From Perkinsus chesapeaki (Eukaryota; Perkinsozoa; Perkinsida; Perkinsidae): a DNA stretch of 64,000 bases. Positions 1-9,885 of the stretch are shown piece after piece. Position numbers and translations under genes: made by a program. The notes below the pieces were generated by a model. It was not told the origin of the DNA. It did not search any database and saw only the letters and a program-made list of their open reading frames with translations. The number at the start of each line of letters is the position of its first letter. The first letter of the stretch is position 1. The DNA lies in the NCBI GenBank assembly GCA_013115145.1, contig JAAPAO010000060.1, forward strand, positions 1 through 64,000. The letters run 5' to 3'.

Positions 1-260
1 CTACAGGTTCCTAGTGCATTCGGCCTCTACAGGTTCCTAGTGCATTCGCCCTCTACAGGTTCCTAGTGCATTCGCCCTCTACAGGTTCCTAGTGCATTCG
101 CCCTCTACAGGTTCCTAGTGCATTCGCCCTCTACGGGTTCCTAGTGCATTAGGCCTCTACAGGTTCCTAGTGCATTCGCCCTCTACAGGTTCCTAGTGCA
201 TTCGCCCTCTACGGGTTCCTAGTGCATTATGCCTCTACAGGTTCCTAGTGCATTCGGTCG
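1..260. repeat. 26-bp tandem repeat (about 10 copies)
   Basis: Ten head-to-tail copies of a 26-bp unit (core ACAGGTTCCTAGTGCATTC) run from the window edge to about 260. Copies differ at a few positions, such as ACAGG versus ACGGG and TTCGCCC versus TTAGGCC. The array may continue upstream of the window. The unit length is not a multiple of three and no reading frame spans it convincingly, so this looks like a non-coding minisatellite. Confidence 0.95.
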
Positions 261-1900
261 AAATAGTTGGCAGTTGGAGTCGCCCCCCTATATAACCTTC
301 TCTGGCTTCATCCCTCTTAGATCCTCCATCACAAGAGACGCTACTTGGCCTGATATAATACTGCCACACCCCTCCCAATATTTCACTACAAGTATGACGA
401 ACCCCGCTGGCCTAACTTCGATGATAGTTCCCTAACTGCCATTTTCGCATCATCCAAGCATCGTCGAAGGTACCTGAGCCGCCTCCTGTCTCGTTATAGC
501 CGTTGGCCTCACGTAAGCTCCTTGTAGTAGCCCGATCTAGCTGCGCTCACTATTGCCGCTAGGGTTGCCACCCTCTCCTCCAATGCCTGCAGGGGTTGCC
601 TAAGCTTTATGCTGCCTTGTAAGGTCGTACGCCATTAAGTCTATTGAGGGACTCTATGCTCTTCACTGAGGCTAGCAGCTTCGGTTCCCTATGCCAGTCT
701 GTAGGGTCAACAAATACTGATAAGTAATGGCATTGGCCAGTTAACTGCTGCTCCTCTGTCATCCACAGCTCCTCTATGTCTGATACAGAGAACGACGTTT
801 GCTCGACCACTCTGGGACATATTATCCTGTAAAATGCCATATCAGTCATCACAGTGCTATACATCCTCCATGCCCTGCCTATAATATACAATTACCATAA
901 TATACATATACAATTACGTATTATTATACTGTATTTCCCACTAGCCTATATTCAAATGAATCCTCTCTTTATCCCATTACCACCTCTAAGCATTCTACAC
1001 AAGTGCCCACGGGAATGGTTGCTCATCGTGGTTATTGTTATGATACACAGGACAGTCTTGAGTATCCAGGTTGAAGCGTGCATTCGTCACCTTTAATAAT
1101 TCTCTTCCTCTTTCCATATTTCTTTTCAACTTCTTGTAGCTCTTCGGTGAGTACGTATGATATTTCCAAGGTAAGAGGATGCATCACCCGACGACCTTGA
1201 CGCGACCAGCATGGCCCCTACCAGAAGACTTAACACAACACGGTTGATAATGGTATGGGGACACCGGCGCTAAGGGAGAAGAAGATTCACAACACATTCT
1301 GGGACCAAATCGATCACTTCCGCGACTCGGTCAGTGAAAGTTCCCTAAAGTTGGCTGCTAGTTTCCAGAAGGTGTTCTTATACAAAGTAAGAATTGTTAG
1401 CATCAACAATTTCCAAGGCAGGAGGCGATTAGCTCCAGCTGTACGCGTTTCAGTTCCAGCTTAGTCTCAGTGGTCACCGGCATCCAATAGACCTGTTTCA
1501 AGTCCGAACCGGATTAGGCCAAGTCCATTCAACTTTACAAAACACCGCTGATAGCGGTGGACATTTCAATCGTGGACTCTTGTGCGTGACCGTGACGGCG
1601 GCGGCGGCGGGGCGATACAATCCTCGCTCGCCCAGAAAGGTGTTTCCGTGTCACCATACGTTGGAAACTAACAGCAGCTGTTGCCAGCTGAAGGGAGGGG
1701 GGAAAGATGAGCGTCTACGTTCCGAGGATGCTGGGCGAGCTGGGAGAGCGATTATTTGAATTTTCTTGTCGTCGAAAAAGTACCGTTACGGACAAATATA
1801 TGAATGTATCATCATAATTCATTTCTTCGACTAGTTACACTTGTTAATGTGCGCTGGTAGAAATGATCCTTCTGTTTAATCAGTTAATTGCTCTGCAGTA
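261..1900. other. Intergenic stretch, no convincing gene
   Basis: Only short open frames occur here. A minus-strand frame of 94 codons (607-891) and a plus-strand frame of 69 codons (1255-1464) look somewhat protein-like, but neither shows a recognisable motif, a start context or splice sites that extend it. They could be exons of an unrecognised gene or remnants of a retroelement. Confidence 0.5.
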
Positions 1901-2543
1901 ATGAGTTGGCGTATTATCCCCCATTACTGTATCTATTTAACCATCCTGACTATAATCACACATGTGTTGTTTAATACACAAGGATGCTCAGGCACCGACC
2001 CTGGTGGTCCAACAGTTCCAGGTGCGTCCAGCTACTATTAACCTTCACTATGCGTTTTCACTCTAGTGTTATTAGAATTAGGGTAATGGGACGGCGAAAA
2101 TTTCGCAAGTCGATTCACTGACGCCGCCGCTCTGTGAAATATACTTCTGCCCTGCAAAGCTGCCTTCACCCTTACTGAGGAGGCATTTTATCGATGTCGA
2201 TGTGGATCCCCTTAAGCTTGTCATTTATTCGTTGTTATTAGGTGGTGGCGGAGGTGGCGGTGGTGGAGGAGGACGAACTACTCCGACGCCGAGCCCCACG
2301 CCGACATACGAGCCCAGCAGGCTTTGCCCTAAGGGAGACCAGTTCTGTTTTGATGTCCTTCGTGATAGGAGAACATACTGTAAATGGAACACTACACTAA
2401 CATGCCAATATGATCCATTGTTGAAGTGCAATTGTGAGAACAATACTTTTCCACCATCATCTACAAGCCCGACACCAACCACAACAACAACAACAGAGAC
2501 GACCTACCAAAGTGACGATGACGTTGGTGAAAGCTTAGCTTAG
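1901..2543 (+). CDS. Secreted Cys-containing, Gly/Thr-rich protein (mucin-like trio, member 1)
   Basis: Two exons, 1901-2021 and 2242-2543, joined in phase 1 by a GT-AG intron with donor GTGCGT. Exon 1 encodes an N-terminal signal peptide (hydrophobic core IYLTILTIITHVLF) ending near QGCSGTDPGG. Exon 2 opens with a run of about ten glycines, then a PTPSPTPT linker, a small domain with six cysteines (CPKGDQFCFDV, YCKWNTTLTCQYD, KCNCENNT) and a Thr-rich acidic tail. Several NxT/S sequons suggest N-glycosylation, and the Thr/Ser/Pro stretches suggest O-glycosylation. The predicted mature protein is about 115 residues. The function is unknown; a cell-surface or secreted coat role is inference. 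It shares its exon layout with the next two genes. Confidence 0.75.
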
Positions 2544-2808
2544 GTTTACTGCCCGCACCATGCCTTCTATGTTGTTTACCAAACATGTGGAGTGCTTAAA
2601 CCCCTATTATGGCCCTACTAGCATGATTCAGGTTAATCGTGTGTCACGTTATCATTCTATACGATAATGGCGGTACTTGCAATTGTAGAAGTCTAAGTCA
2701 TTCACCACTACTTCACGAAGTTTCCAATCATGGATGGATATGCGTTGTTCACCTATAACACTAGCTAGCCTCCTTTAAAGTAGTGCCTCCTTCCGAAACC
2801 AGCCCTAT

Positions 2809-3529
2809 ATGTTCATGAGTGTTCGATCGTGGCCACGCCTTCTCGCTTTGAGTGCAATTGCCGCATTAGTGGCAGTAGTGCTGGAAGGCTGCAATAGCGC
2901 CCCTACACCGGTACCGCAACCTAGTAAGTGGTAACGTTATCTTGGCAGTTTTGGGGAATGTTAGTGACATGTTGGCAGCAGGTACAACGGTGAGTCCAAC
3001 GAGGGTATCAACAAGCCAGGCGCCCACCACGACTACTGTATCATCATCGACAGCAACGACAGAGACTACTACCACTTTAAGTCCTACTACGACAACAGGC
3101 ACCACATCTACGACAACAGGGACTACAACAGGGACGACATCTACGACCACAAGGACGACAACAGGGACTACAACAGGGACGACCACAGGGACTACAACAG
3201 GGACGACCACAGGGACGACAACAAGGACTACAACAGGGACGACAACAGGGACGACCACAGGGACTACAACAGGGACTACAACAGGGACGACCACAGGGAC
3301 GACAACAAGGACTACAACAGGGACGACAAGGACTACAACAGCAACAACTACAACTACTGCAACGACAACAGAAACAACTACAACAGTTACGTCCACAGAA
3401 ACGACAACTACAGCAATGACAGCGAGTACGGCCAAAGGCTCAACTCCTGTAATCACTAGTTCCACTACACCTACTCAAACATCGCCACCCCCACCACCAT
3501 CTACCACTACGCTGAATGATGCTCCATAG
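2809..3529 (+). CDS. Secreted Thr-rich repeat protein (mucin-like trio, member 2)
   Basis: Two exons, 2809-2923 and 2982-3529, separated by a 58-nt GTAAGT-AG intron in phase 1. Exon 1 gives a signal peptide (LLALSAIAALVAVVLEG) followed by CNSAPTPVPQP. Exon 2 is almost entirely low complexity: about fifteen imperfect copies of the tetrapeptide TTGT with TTRT variants, then Thr/Ser/Pro-rich sequence ending near LNDAP. This is a typical mucin-like, densely O-glycosylatable rod. The opposite strand carries a long Val-rich open frame that is only the complement of the ACN-rich repeat. The exact function is unknown. Confidence 0.8.
3060..3360 (+). repeat. Coding ACA/GGG-ACN microsatellite (TTGT repeat)
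   Basis: Imperfect 12-bp units of the form ACAACAGGGACG or ACCACAGGGACT encode the TTGT repeats of the surrounding secreted protein. Silent third-position changes are scattered between units, while the amino acid pattern is kept. This points to a repeat maintained at protein level rather than a very recent expansion. Confidence 0.85.
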
Positions 3530-3969
3530 GCTTGCGATGACAGTAAAGGCATATGACTCCTTATAATGCATATTTTTTGTGCCTGCCTTGTCAGGTAGAT
3601 ATCTATTAGAGTGATTAGCATGCTAGTCCTAAGATACCCCGTGATGGTATCTTTATAATAAACCTATTGCATCATATATTATAGATTATATGCTCTACCT
3701 GCATTATTGGTGATGGCAGTCACGAAGCTTTGTTTTTTTGAGCACCTTGTTGCTCGTCACTAGTTGCCCTTTTGGAGGTATCCATCGCTCAACTGCGGTA
3801 TGGCGTGTACATCATTGTTGTTTCCATGTTCTGATAGCTGTTATGAAGTCTTAGGACAGTTTTTGTGCAACAGTTACTCCGCAAGGGTTTCACTCACAGT
3901 AGCAAGTGTTGAATTAGGTTGCCTTGTGTCGTATTTACGCTTTTTCTATCAGTTTTTCCCGTATACTAA
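3530..3969. other. Intergenic, AT-rich, no gene seen
   Basis: This stretch lies between two mucin-like genes and contains only short open frames with no motif or splice support. It presumably holds the promoter of the gene at 3970. Confidence 0.5.
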
Positions 3970-4426
3970 ATGCACTCAAAGCTGCAAATTCTCCTAGTCT
4001 CATTCTTAGTGCTGATGATGTCGCTGTGGTATAGCGGTTGCTCGTCGGCTCCAACTCCGCGCCCTTTCACACGTAGGTGGCTCCTTAGAATAGTATTAAG
4101 TATCTGCTGTCATTTTAGGTGTTCCAGCGCAATCCACCACAACTCCGGCTGGCGGCCCCACTACTGCATCTCCGAGAACAACCACGTCGCGTCCAGGTCC
4201 CGTCACGACAAGCAGGGAGCCGTCCACCACGAGTTCTGGTGATACCACTACGACAGCACAAACGACTTCAAGCCAACCTACTACTGAAACTACGCTGGCT
4301 CCTACCACTGCTACTACCGCGCAACCAACCACGGAAGCCCCTACGACTACTGCTGCTGCACCGACGACGACGACGACGACGACGACGAGCCAGGCTCCGA
4401 CCAATAGCAGCGATGTCATGCTATAA
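3970..4426 (+). CDS. Secreted Thr-rich protein (mucin-like trio, member 3)
   Basis: Two exons, 3970-4072 and 4119-4426, joined in phase 1 across a 46-nt GTAGGT-AG intron. Exon 1 encodes a signal peptide (hydrophobic core ILLVSFLVLMMSLWYSG) followed by CSSAPTPRPFT, closely resembling the CNSAPTP of member 2. Exon 2 is Thr/Ser/Pro/Ala-rich with a run of eight threonines near the end (encoded by ACG repeats) and finishes SSDVML. All phases close on the TAA. It is probably O-glycosylated and extracellular; function unknown. The three genes share intron position and phase, which argues for tandem duplication. Confidence 0.8.
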
Positions 4427-4543
4427 CCTTTCTGTTGTATACCCTGTCTACTACAGAGGCTTGTATGCCTCTAAGTCAAGATGAGATATCTGGGGTCGTA
4501 AAACCATGCTTTAGCTTGGTTGGTCTGACGGGCATAATACTAA

Positions 4544-6272
4544 TTACTTCTCATCTCTTCCGCGGTGTTTTTGAGTTGTCCCTTTGCTAAGCACAACAGA
4601 AACAAAATAATGATAATAAACTCTATAGTCGGCATAGGCCTCACCATCCGCTCCGCAACCGTTGCATCTCGAAATAACAGTACTGTCATCATTCTTACGA
4701 ATAGCATACAGTACAGCACTGTATAGCTTAGTGAGGCTGATTTCACTCCTCATGGAGGCTAAGCCTGAGGGATCGCTCGTGACGGTCAACTCTTCTGGCT
4801 GAAGCAAGCGACGACCACCGATTCCACGACCTAACATGGCCAATGGCTGATGATATCCCTTTGAGGAGTAATTGATATGTAGTTCTAAACCAGCCTCGAT
4901 GGTGATCTGTGAGTCAAGCGGATCAGTACTGTAGTCACAGAGGTTACCACGGGTGCTCTGGCAGCTGACCAGGGCACATCCCCGAGCCTTCCAGGGATCT
5001 GGGGTTCGAGGGAAGATCCATTCTTGGTCGAAGGCAACGAGAGCAATCTTGCTATAGGGCGAGCTACTGGTATTCTTGACATTAAACGCTGCCTTGCAGT
5101 CGACAGTCCCATCTTGGCTGGTGGCGTATAGCTCATAGCGACCTGGCCTGATAGTAGCCACTTGGCAGTTGCCCTCGAATTCATCTAGGCTGTAGTATTC
5201 AGTGGTACGGTGATCACCTAGCGAACATCTGTCTGACGTCCGGGCCCTCTGGAGGGACTGGTTGATCAGCGTTGGTGATGATACCTGTAGAGCTCTGGTC
5301 GGGTGTAGGATGGGGATAGTCCCTGTTAGGACCGCGCTTCTGGATGACTTTGGTTTCATATAGACAGCTATAGGATTCCCAGTGGCGTCGTAAATGCCAC
5401 CACCATTGCTGTAGGCTGCTGCGTTGTTAGCGGCTATGAGACCGACTCCGAGGAACCGAGCCATGGCCTGCTGCTCCATGACGACACTGTAGGAGGGATA
5501 GGCTGAGGCCCACGACAGTGAAAAAGCCAGCAAGTTGACATCGTGCTTGTTAACCATCTCGAGAAGGTTCGATACGAACAAAAGATCATAGCAGATGAGC
5601 AGACCGACTCTCACAGTAGGGTTCTGTGGGAGGGAAAATACTGCGAGCTTCTTGATGGTCGGTTGGTCTATTGCGGGGGCTTCACCGAAAAGATGCCATT
5701 TATGGTAGAACTCGAGCACTTGTCCACCGGGACCAAATGCAACCTCGGTATTGTAGAGCTCCTGGTTAGTGGGGCTGTGTAGGATGTTGGCGACCAAGGT
5801 GATGTTGCTAAGAAGAGATAGGCAGCTGAGATACGCCAGAGGACCATCTGTTGCGCACTGTGAAGATTCTGGGCATTTAAGGGTTGGCCAATTGCACCCA
5901 GAGCTTTGATTCCAACCCAGTTCGATGGGACCATGATGAGCTACGTGTAGTCCAGCTTGACGAGCCTTCCTATCTCCGGCTTCAGTGCCGTCGTAGAAGT
6001 TGAGTACCCAACCCCAGAGAGACGCTTCTGGAAGGACCTGAAAGCAATGCAAGTCGATACCGAGTATCGGTGGAGGCCACATAATTTCTCACCACGAGGT
6101 CCGCCTCCGGTGCTGTTGCCCTAACGAGCTTCCCTAGGGCTCTCAGATCTCGGCGCAGATTACTTCTGGCAGAGGCCTCGGGAGTGGCTCTGGAGGTGTA
6201 CTGTATAGCTGCCGTCCTTATCGAGGTCGATGCTGATGGTATGAGGACACTTAATAGCACTATGATACGCAT
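4544..6272 (-). CDS. Secreted vanin/biotinidase-type carbon-nitrogen hydrolase
   Basis: Exon 1 is 6272-6093 and exon 2 is 6037-4544, joined in phase 0 across a 55-nt GTGAGA-AG intron, about 557 aa. Exon 1 encodes a signal peptide (IIVLLSVLIPSAS) and the start of the nitrilase fold (AAIQYTSR). The junction recreates DLVVLPEAS with the catalytic Glu. The catalytic Lys lies in FYHKWHLFGEAP and the nucleophile Cys in VGLLICYDLLF, the vanin/biotinidase forms of these motifs. The later residues resemble the vanin C-terminal domain. By family, the enzyme should hydrolyse pantetheine or biotin amides outside the cell or in the secretory pathway; the substrate cannot be read from sequence. The C-terminus is uncertain: an alternative last intron near 4640 would create a hydrophobic tail, possibly a GPI signal. 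Confidence 0.9.
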
Positions 6273-6811
6273 TGGTGATACGACAACCAGTGAGATAACT
6301 GAAACTGCGAAGATAATGACACATACCGCAAGAAGGCATTAATCCAAGCCGAACACATGGAGGTTGCTCTATAGGACAGCGGATAACACAGTTTCATAAG
6401 GATTAACACATCGGCTGTAGCACGTGACATAAAGAAAGACAATGTCCGGCAGAAACTGTCTACTGTCATGCTTGGCACAGTGATACCCCAATATGAGATG
6501 ATACATTAGGTTTACTTATGTGAGGGATGGAGAAGTGGCCGCCGCCAATAGCCGAGGGCATTCGAGAACACCGAGTCGTCGGGTAGATTAGTCACAACGA
6601 GTATCGCTACGAGACCGTGCTAAACGCGATCGAATGCGTGCACAAGTGGTGACAGTTCATTAATTCTACATACTGCTCGTACATGATTTTTTACATCAAC
6701 TTCTATCATGATCATTCGCGGTGGCCGTATTTCGCTATACTACTCTCTCGACAAACGCAAATACTACTGGTTTCAGAAACTGGGCTCATGATAGTATCAT
6801 ATCAAACGCAA
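6273..6811. other. Intergenic between the 5' end of the vanin-like gene and the 3' end of the prohibitin-like gene
   Basis: No coding stretch with motif or splice support was found. It should contain the promoter of the vanin-like gene, which starts at 6272 on the minus strand. Plus-strand open frames near 6683-7006 are complements of the prohibitin-like exons or chance. Confidence 0.5.
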
Positions 6812-7972
6812 TTAGTATTCATCCTCATCGTCAACTTCAGGGTCGACAAACACAATAGTTGTCTCCCCATGGTCGAAAGATACCTTATGGTATCTACCAT
6901 AAACAACAACACGTCACCTACGCAAGCCCTAACAGCATCCATACGCAGCAGCATCATCCAGCCTCAGTTTGATCTCTGCGATTGCCTTCTCCAAAGGCTC
7001 CCCTGACACCCGCACATAGCCTGTATAGTATCGGATCATGCGTTACCGTCTTCCAGTAATTCTTCCAAGGTGTACTTCTTAACAACCTCTTCGACGTCAA
7101 TTGTCGCTTCCCGCTCCAGAAAGCCTCTTCCGAAGTCCTTACCGAATCTGCGACGTGGAAAGATTCTCCGCAGGTTACTAGGGATGCCTACTTATAATAT
7201 ATTTCGGGCATCCAATGAACTTTCGCTGATATTGAACAAAGCATCCTGATCTCTACGTTCCGGTTATCCTTTGTGACAAACTCCTTAATAAAGCGTTTCT
7301 TCGCAGGTATTTCCCTCATGGACACCAAGCGTTGCCAAAAGGGTATAATAAGAACGGCCTAAGTGATATCAACTACACGGGATTGTCTAATGAACTCACC
7401 TGGCTAGAATCATATACGTAAGGCTTCACATTACCGAGCCTGTCGACTACCAAAGCTACATGTTGACCTAACACAATGATACGTGAGAGGTAGTGTAGGA
7501 TGCTATAGTAAGCAAGTATACGGTAATTTAACGTATGATCTATCGCAATAGGTGCACCTGATCATAGTCGATCTAGTCCTACAAGACATAATCTATTTAA
7601 CGTCGTCAAATGGAACGCCGGTGTATGAGGCCGATCTTTAAGTTAGTTCTGGAATGCCATTTTACACAAATGACTTAGCAGTAGACCGATTGACCGGCTC
7701 CTACTACAACGAGAGGTCATGAGGCTCTTACCAGGCACAACTCTAACAGCCATAAAGCCACCAAGGAATAATATAACACCGCCAACACAGATGAATAGGT
7801 TACGCCAATTTTGCTGTAACCATTCGGCCTTGCCTTGCCACGTACTCCCCCAGAACCGTTGTGTCTCCGCAGCTGGGAAGTTATGGGTGAGAGTTAGCAG
7901 CCATCGGTGACGCCGTAATAAGCCCGATGATCCTCGTCGTAAAGGCAATGACCGTAGAAACATCAGTGACAA
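6812..7972 (-). CDS. Mitochondrial prohibitin-like SPFH-domain protein
   Basis: Six exons: 7972-7732, 7467-7400, 7358-7238, 7187-7047, 7002-6945 and 6893-6812. All junction phases close, giving 236 aa. The N-terminus is Arg/Leu-rich with no acidic residues for about 35 residues, as in a mitochondrial presequence. A single membrane segment follows (LFICVGGVILFLGGFMAV). The SPFH body has VVPGQHVALVVDRLG, AVLIIPFWQRLVSMREIP, the prohibitin-like VTKDNRNVEIRML, then FLEREATIDVEEVVKKYTLE and EIKLRLDDAAAYHKV. It ends in an acidic tail, DPEVDDEDEY. Compared with canonical prohibitins (about 270-300 aa) it lacks the long C-terminal coiled coil. By homology it would scaffold the inner membrane. The first intron (264 nt) is much longer than the others. 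It could instead be a stomatin-like relative. Confidence 0.65.
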
Positions 7973-8009
7973 TCTTGATCGAGTTGCCTTCTTATCATGC
8001 GTTTTGAAT

Positions 8010-8056
8010 CGAGCCGGGTTCGAATCCCAGCTAAGACATACTCCGTTTTTTTTCTT
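8010..8056 (+). other. tRNA T-arm/B-box-like motif followed by a T-run
   Basis: GGGTTCGAATCCC (about 8017-8029) matches the TTCRANY T-loop and Pol III B-box consensus and lies inside an imperfect T-stem. It is followed about 15 bases later by a run of eight T, as expected of a Pol III terminator. No matching 5' acceptor, D-arm or A-box was found upstream, where the prohibitin-like gene begins on the other strand. It may be a tRNA relic, a split or intron-bearing tRNA, or chance. Confidence 0.3.
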
Positions 8057-8082
8057 TTTTCTGCGTCATACAAAGGTTTTCA

Positions 8083-9093
8083 ATGGCTTCCCTTCGGTCT
8101 CTATCTCGAGGCTTACTGTCCAAGCCTGGTCCTATGTCAGCTATTGGGCTGGCTAGGGCAGGGCAGTCTCGAGGGGCCTTGATGCGGAAGGGACAGACTA
8201 TCACTGAGGTACTACGATGGCCACCAGGTAGGGATAGTGTGCTTAGACAGAAGATGTTATTACACAAGAGGAACTTACTAAACTACAGCATCAATCTGCT
8301 GTTATTATATCGGATCCTATATGTGATGTCGGAGAGAAGGAGGTGAGTTAACCTCTGGAGAATCTTTGGTCACCCCCCTTCAAAGGTTAAAGATTTTCTT
8401 ATACCGACCAAGCCGCCAGCCAAGCTCCTCATGGACTGGCTTCCCAAGGTACTCCTTCATCTCTCCTTCGTCATTGACTTGCCTGTCAGCCCATAGGAGA
8501 TTGGTTGTGGTGGAGGTCAGGAAGGGCTAAGACTACAGAAAAGCTGTTTCGGCTAGTGCTGGAGCGGCTCGAAAACAAGCCCCTTATGGAGGCATTCGGC
8601 ATCACTATGGGGTTCAATCACCAGTTGTATTGGCTTACCCTGCATGCTTGGATCTTCCATCAAAAAATGGTCGGTCCTTTGAGCCTTCTATTGAAAGGCT
8701 CTCCCTTGATTAGTTGCAAATTGGGGATGACCGAATGGACTATTATTTTTTCGAACACATATGGGTGCTGCCGAAGACATGGCTGCTCATCAAGAGGGTA
8801 CCCGATTACCGCTTTAGTACCGAACTTCGGAACACTATGGAGTAGTTGACCAACCACGTGGCGGTGGAGATTCTTAGATGTTTTCAGGTATAGTTATGGT
8901 GGGTGTGTGGCACTGGATAGGGCATTGAGGAGAGGGGATATCTTAGCAGCCAGGCTCCAGGAGGTTGGTCAATCCTTTATTTGCCTCATGGCAGTGGTGG
9001 TCTTGTTAGCAATTACATGCTAACATCCACAGTGGTGAGATACAGAAAGATGACAAGAGGTTGTTATTGTTGACAAAGTATACAGTGAGGTAG
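8083..9093 (+). CDS. Probable ubiquinol-cytochrome c reductase assembly chaperone (UQCC1/CBP3 family)
   Basis: Seven exons: 8083-8227, 8269-8342, 8393-8448, 8516-8669, 8714-8841, 8888-8963 and 9010-9093. They sum to 717 nt (238 aa) with all phases closed. The N-terminus is Arg/Ser-rich and looks like a mitochondrial transit peptide (MASLRSLSRGLLSK). The diagnostic region is LYWLTLHAWIFHQKM, then MDYYFFEHIWVLPKTW, then YGGCVALDRALRRGDILAARL. This matches the chaperone pattern of an LH-W motif followed by an ALD-AL-GD-LAA block. By family it helps assemble complex III by handling nascent cytochrome b. Exon 3 has an alternative frame reading VKDFLIPTKPP, but that frame does not splice cleanly into exon 4, so I chose the other. 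It is divergently arranged with the prohibitin-like gene, 110 bp apart. Confidence 0.7.
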
Positions 9094-9321
9094 TGTGGGC
9101 CAGAGGTTGGTAAGGGAGAGTATTGGCAATAGGCAACTATCGTACATGCTACGGGTGCCACATGAAGATTTCATATTTGCCAACTTTGTCTGGGCGGACT
9201 TCCCTTTACCAGCGTATCCAGCCAGGCCCTTGCCGAATAGAGGAGCGCTGATAGACAGGAGTAGACCAACTCGCATGCCACCAGTCCAACGGAGATAGCC
9301 TTCCATAGGAGATTGCATCAT
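9064..9321 (-). CDS. Hypothetical small protein, antisense-overlapping
   Basis: An 85-codon frame (MEGYLRWTGGMRVGLLLSIS, then SAPLFGKGLAGYAGKGKSAQ) contains one hydrophobic segment followed by a basic stretch. It overlaps the last 30 bases of the UQCC1-like gene on the other strand. It is divergent from the small membrane protein starting at 9391, with only about 70 bp between the starts, suggesting a shared promoter. The last third is lower quality and may be replaced by a splice at a GTAGCA donor near 9155. I recognise no family. Confidence 0.35.
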   Translation of the reverse strand: MMQSPMEGYLRWTGGMRVGLLLSISAPLFGKGLAGYAGKGKSAQTKLANMKSSCGTRSMYDSCLLPILSLTNLWPTLPHCILCQQ

Positions 9322-9390
9322 GTTTCTGTCATCTCACAATGCCTAGTGTTTTACCATTGAAGCATTGCACTGTTGTCAGTTTTTTATCAA

Positions 9391-9610
9391 TATGGCCACA
9401 GCAGCAGCGGCCGCCAGTTCTAAGTTCAGCAGGACGGCCATGGAGTCGGTGCGACAGAGGAGCCGCAGTATTGCTGGTGACATTATGCCGCCACCGTCGA
9501 CAGATCTAGGCCATCAATTGGCAGCTATAAAGATTGGCACGGTAGTGGTGGGTGGGGTATGGTTGCTTATCGTGGTAGTAGCATGGTTGGTGGAAATAGG
9601 TGTATTATAG
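9391..9610 (+). CDS. Hypothetical small single-pass membrane protein
   Basis: A 72-aa frame starts at the ATG at 9391. It has an Ala-rich start (MATAAAAASSKFSR), a basic Ser/Arg stretch, then DLGHQLAAIKIGTVVVGG and a strong C-terminal membrane helix (VWLLIVVVAWLVEIGVL) ending at the TAG. Tail-anchored topology or a small mitochondrial or ER subunit is plausible. No family was recognised. Confidence 0.45.
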
Positions 9611-9885
9611 ATGATTGGGGACAGGGCTTGTGTGACATATTCTTAAGGATATGCTTTGCAATCGAGGTTGTAAATATGTAGATTTTTGCTCAGCTTGAAC
9701 CTTTGTCATCTCGTTTTGGCTGAGGGCTGAATAAGCCCATTACTCCTTTCATAATGCTTATCAATCGTAACGTATGTATAATATCATAGGTGCAAGTACT
9801 ATATAGTCTCGCACGGCATATACAATAGAAATACAGCATCTCGTTGCTATTATATTTTACCTCCCCAGCTTCCCTTTCATCAGGG

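Noticed and set aside
1-260. CRISPR-like array
   Set aside because: The repeats are directly contiguous with no unique spacers, and the context is eukaryotic.
2866-3465. Long minus-strand Val-rich open frame (199 codons)
   Set aside because: It is the complement of the ACN-rich Thr repeat of the secreted gene; composition is dictated by the repeat, with no start context or splice support.
4096-4419. Minus-strand Val/Ala-rich frame
   Set aside because: It is a shadow of the Thr-rich second exon of mucin-like member 3, whose signal peptide and intron phases close on the plus strand.
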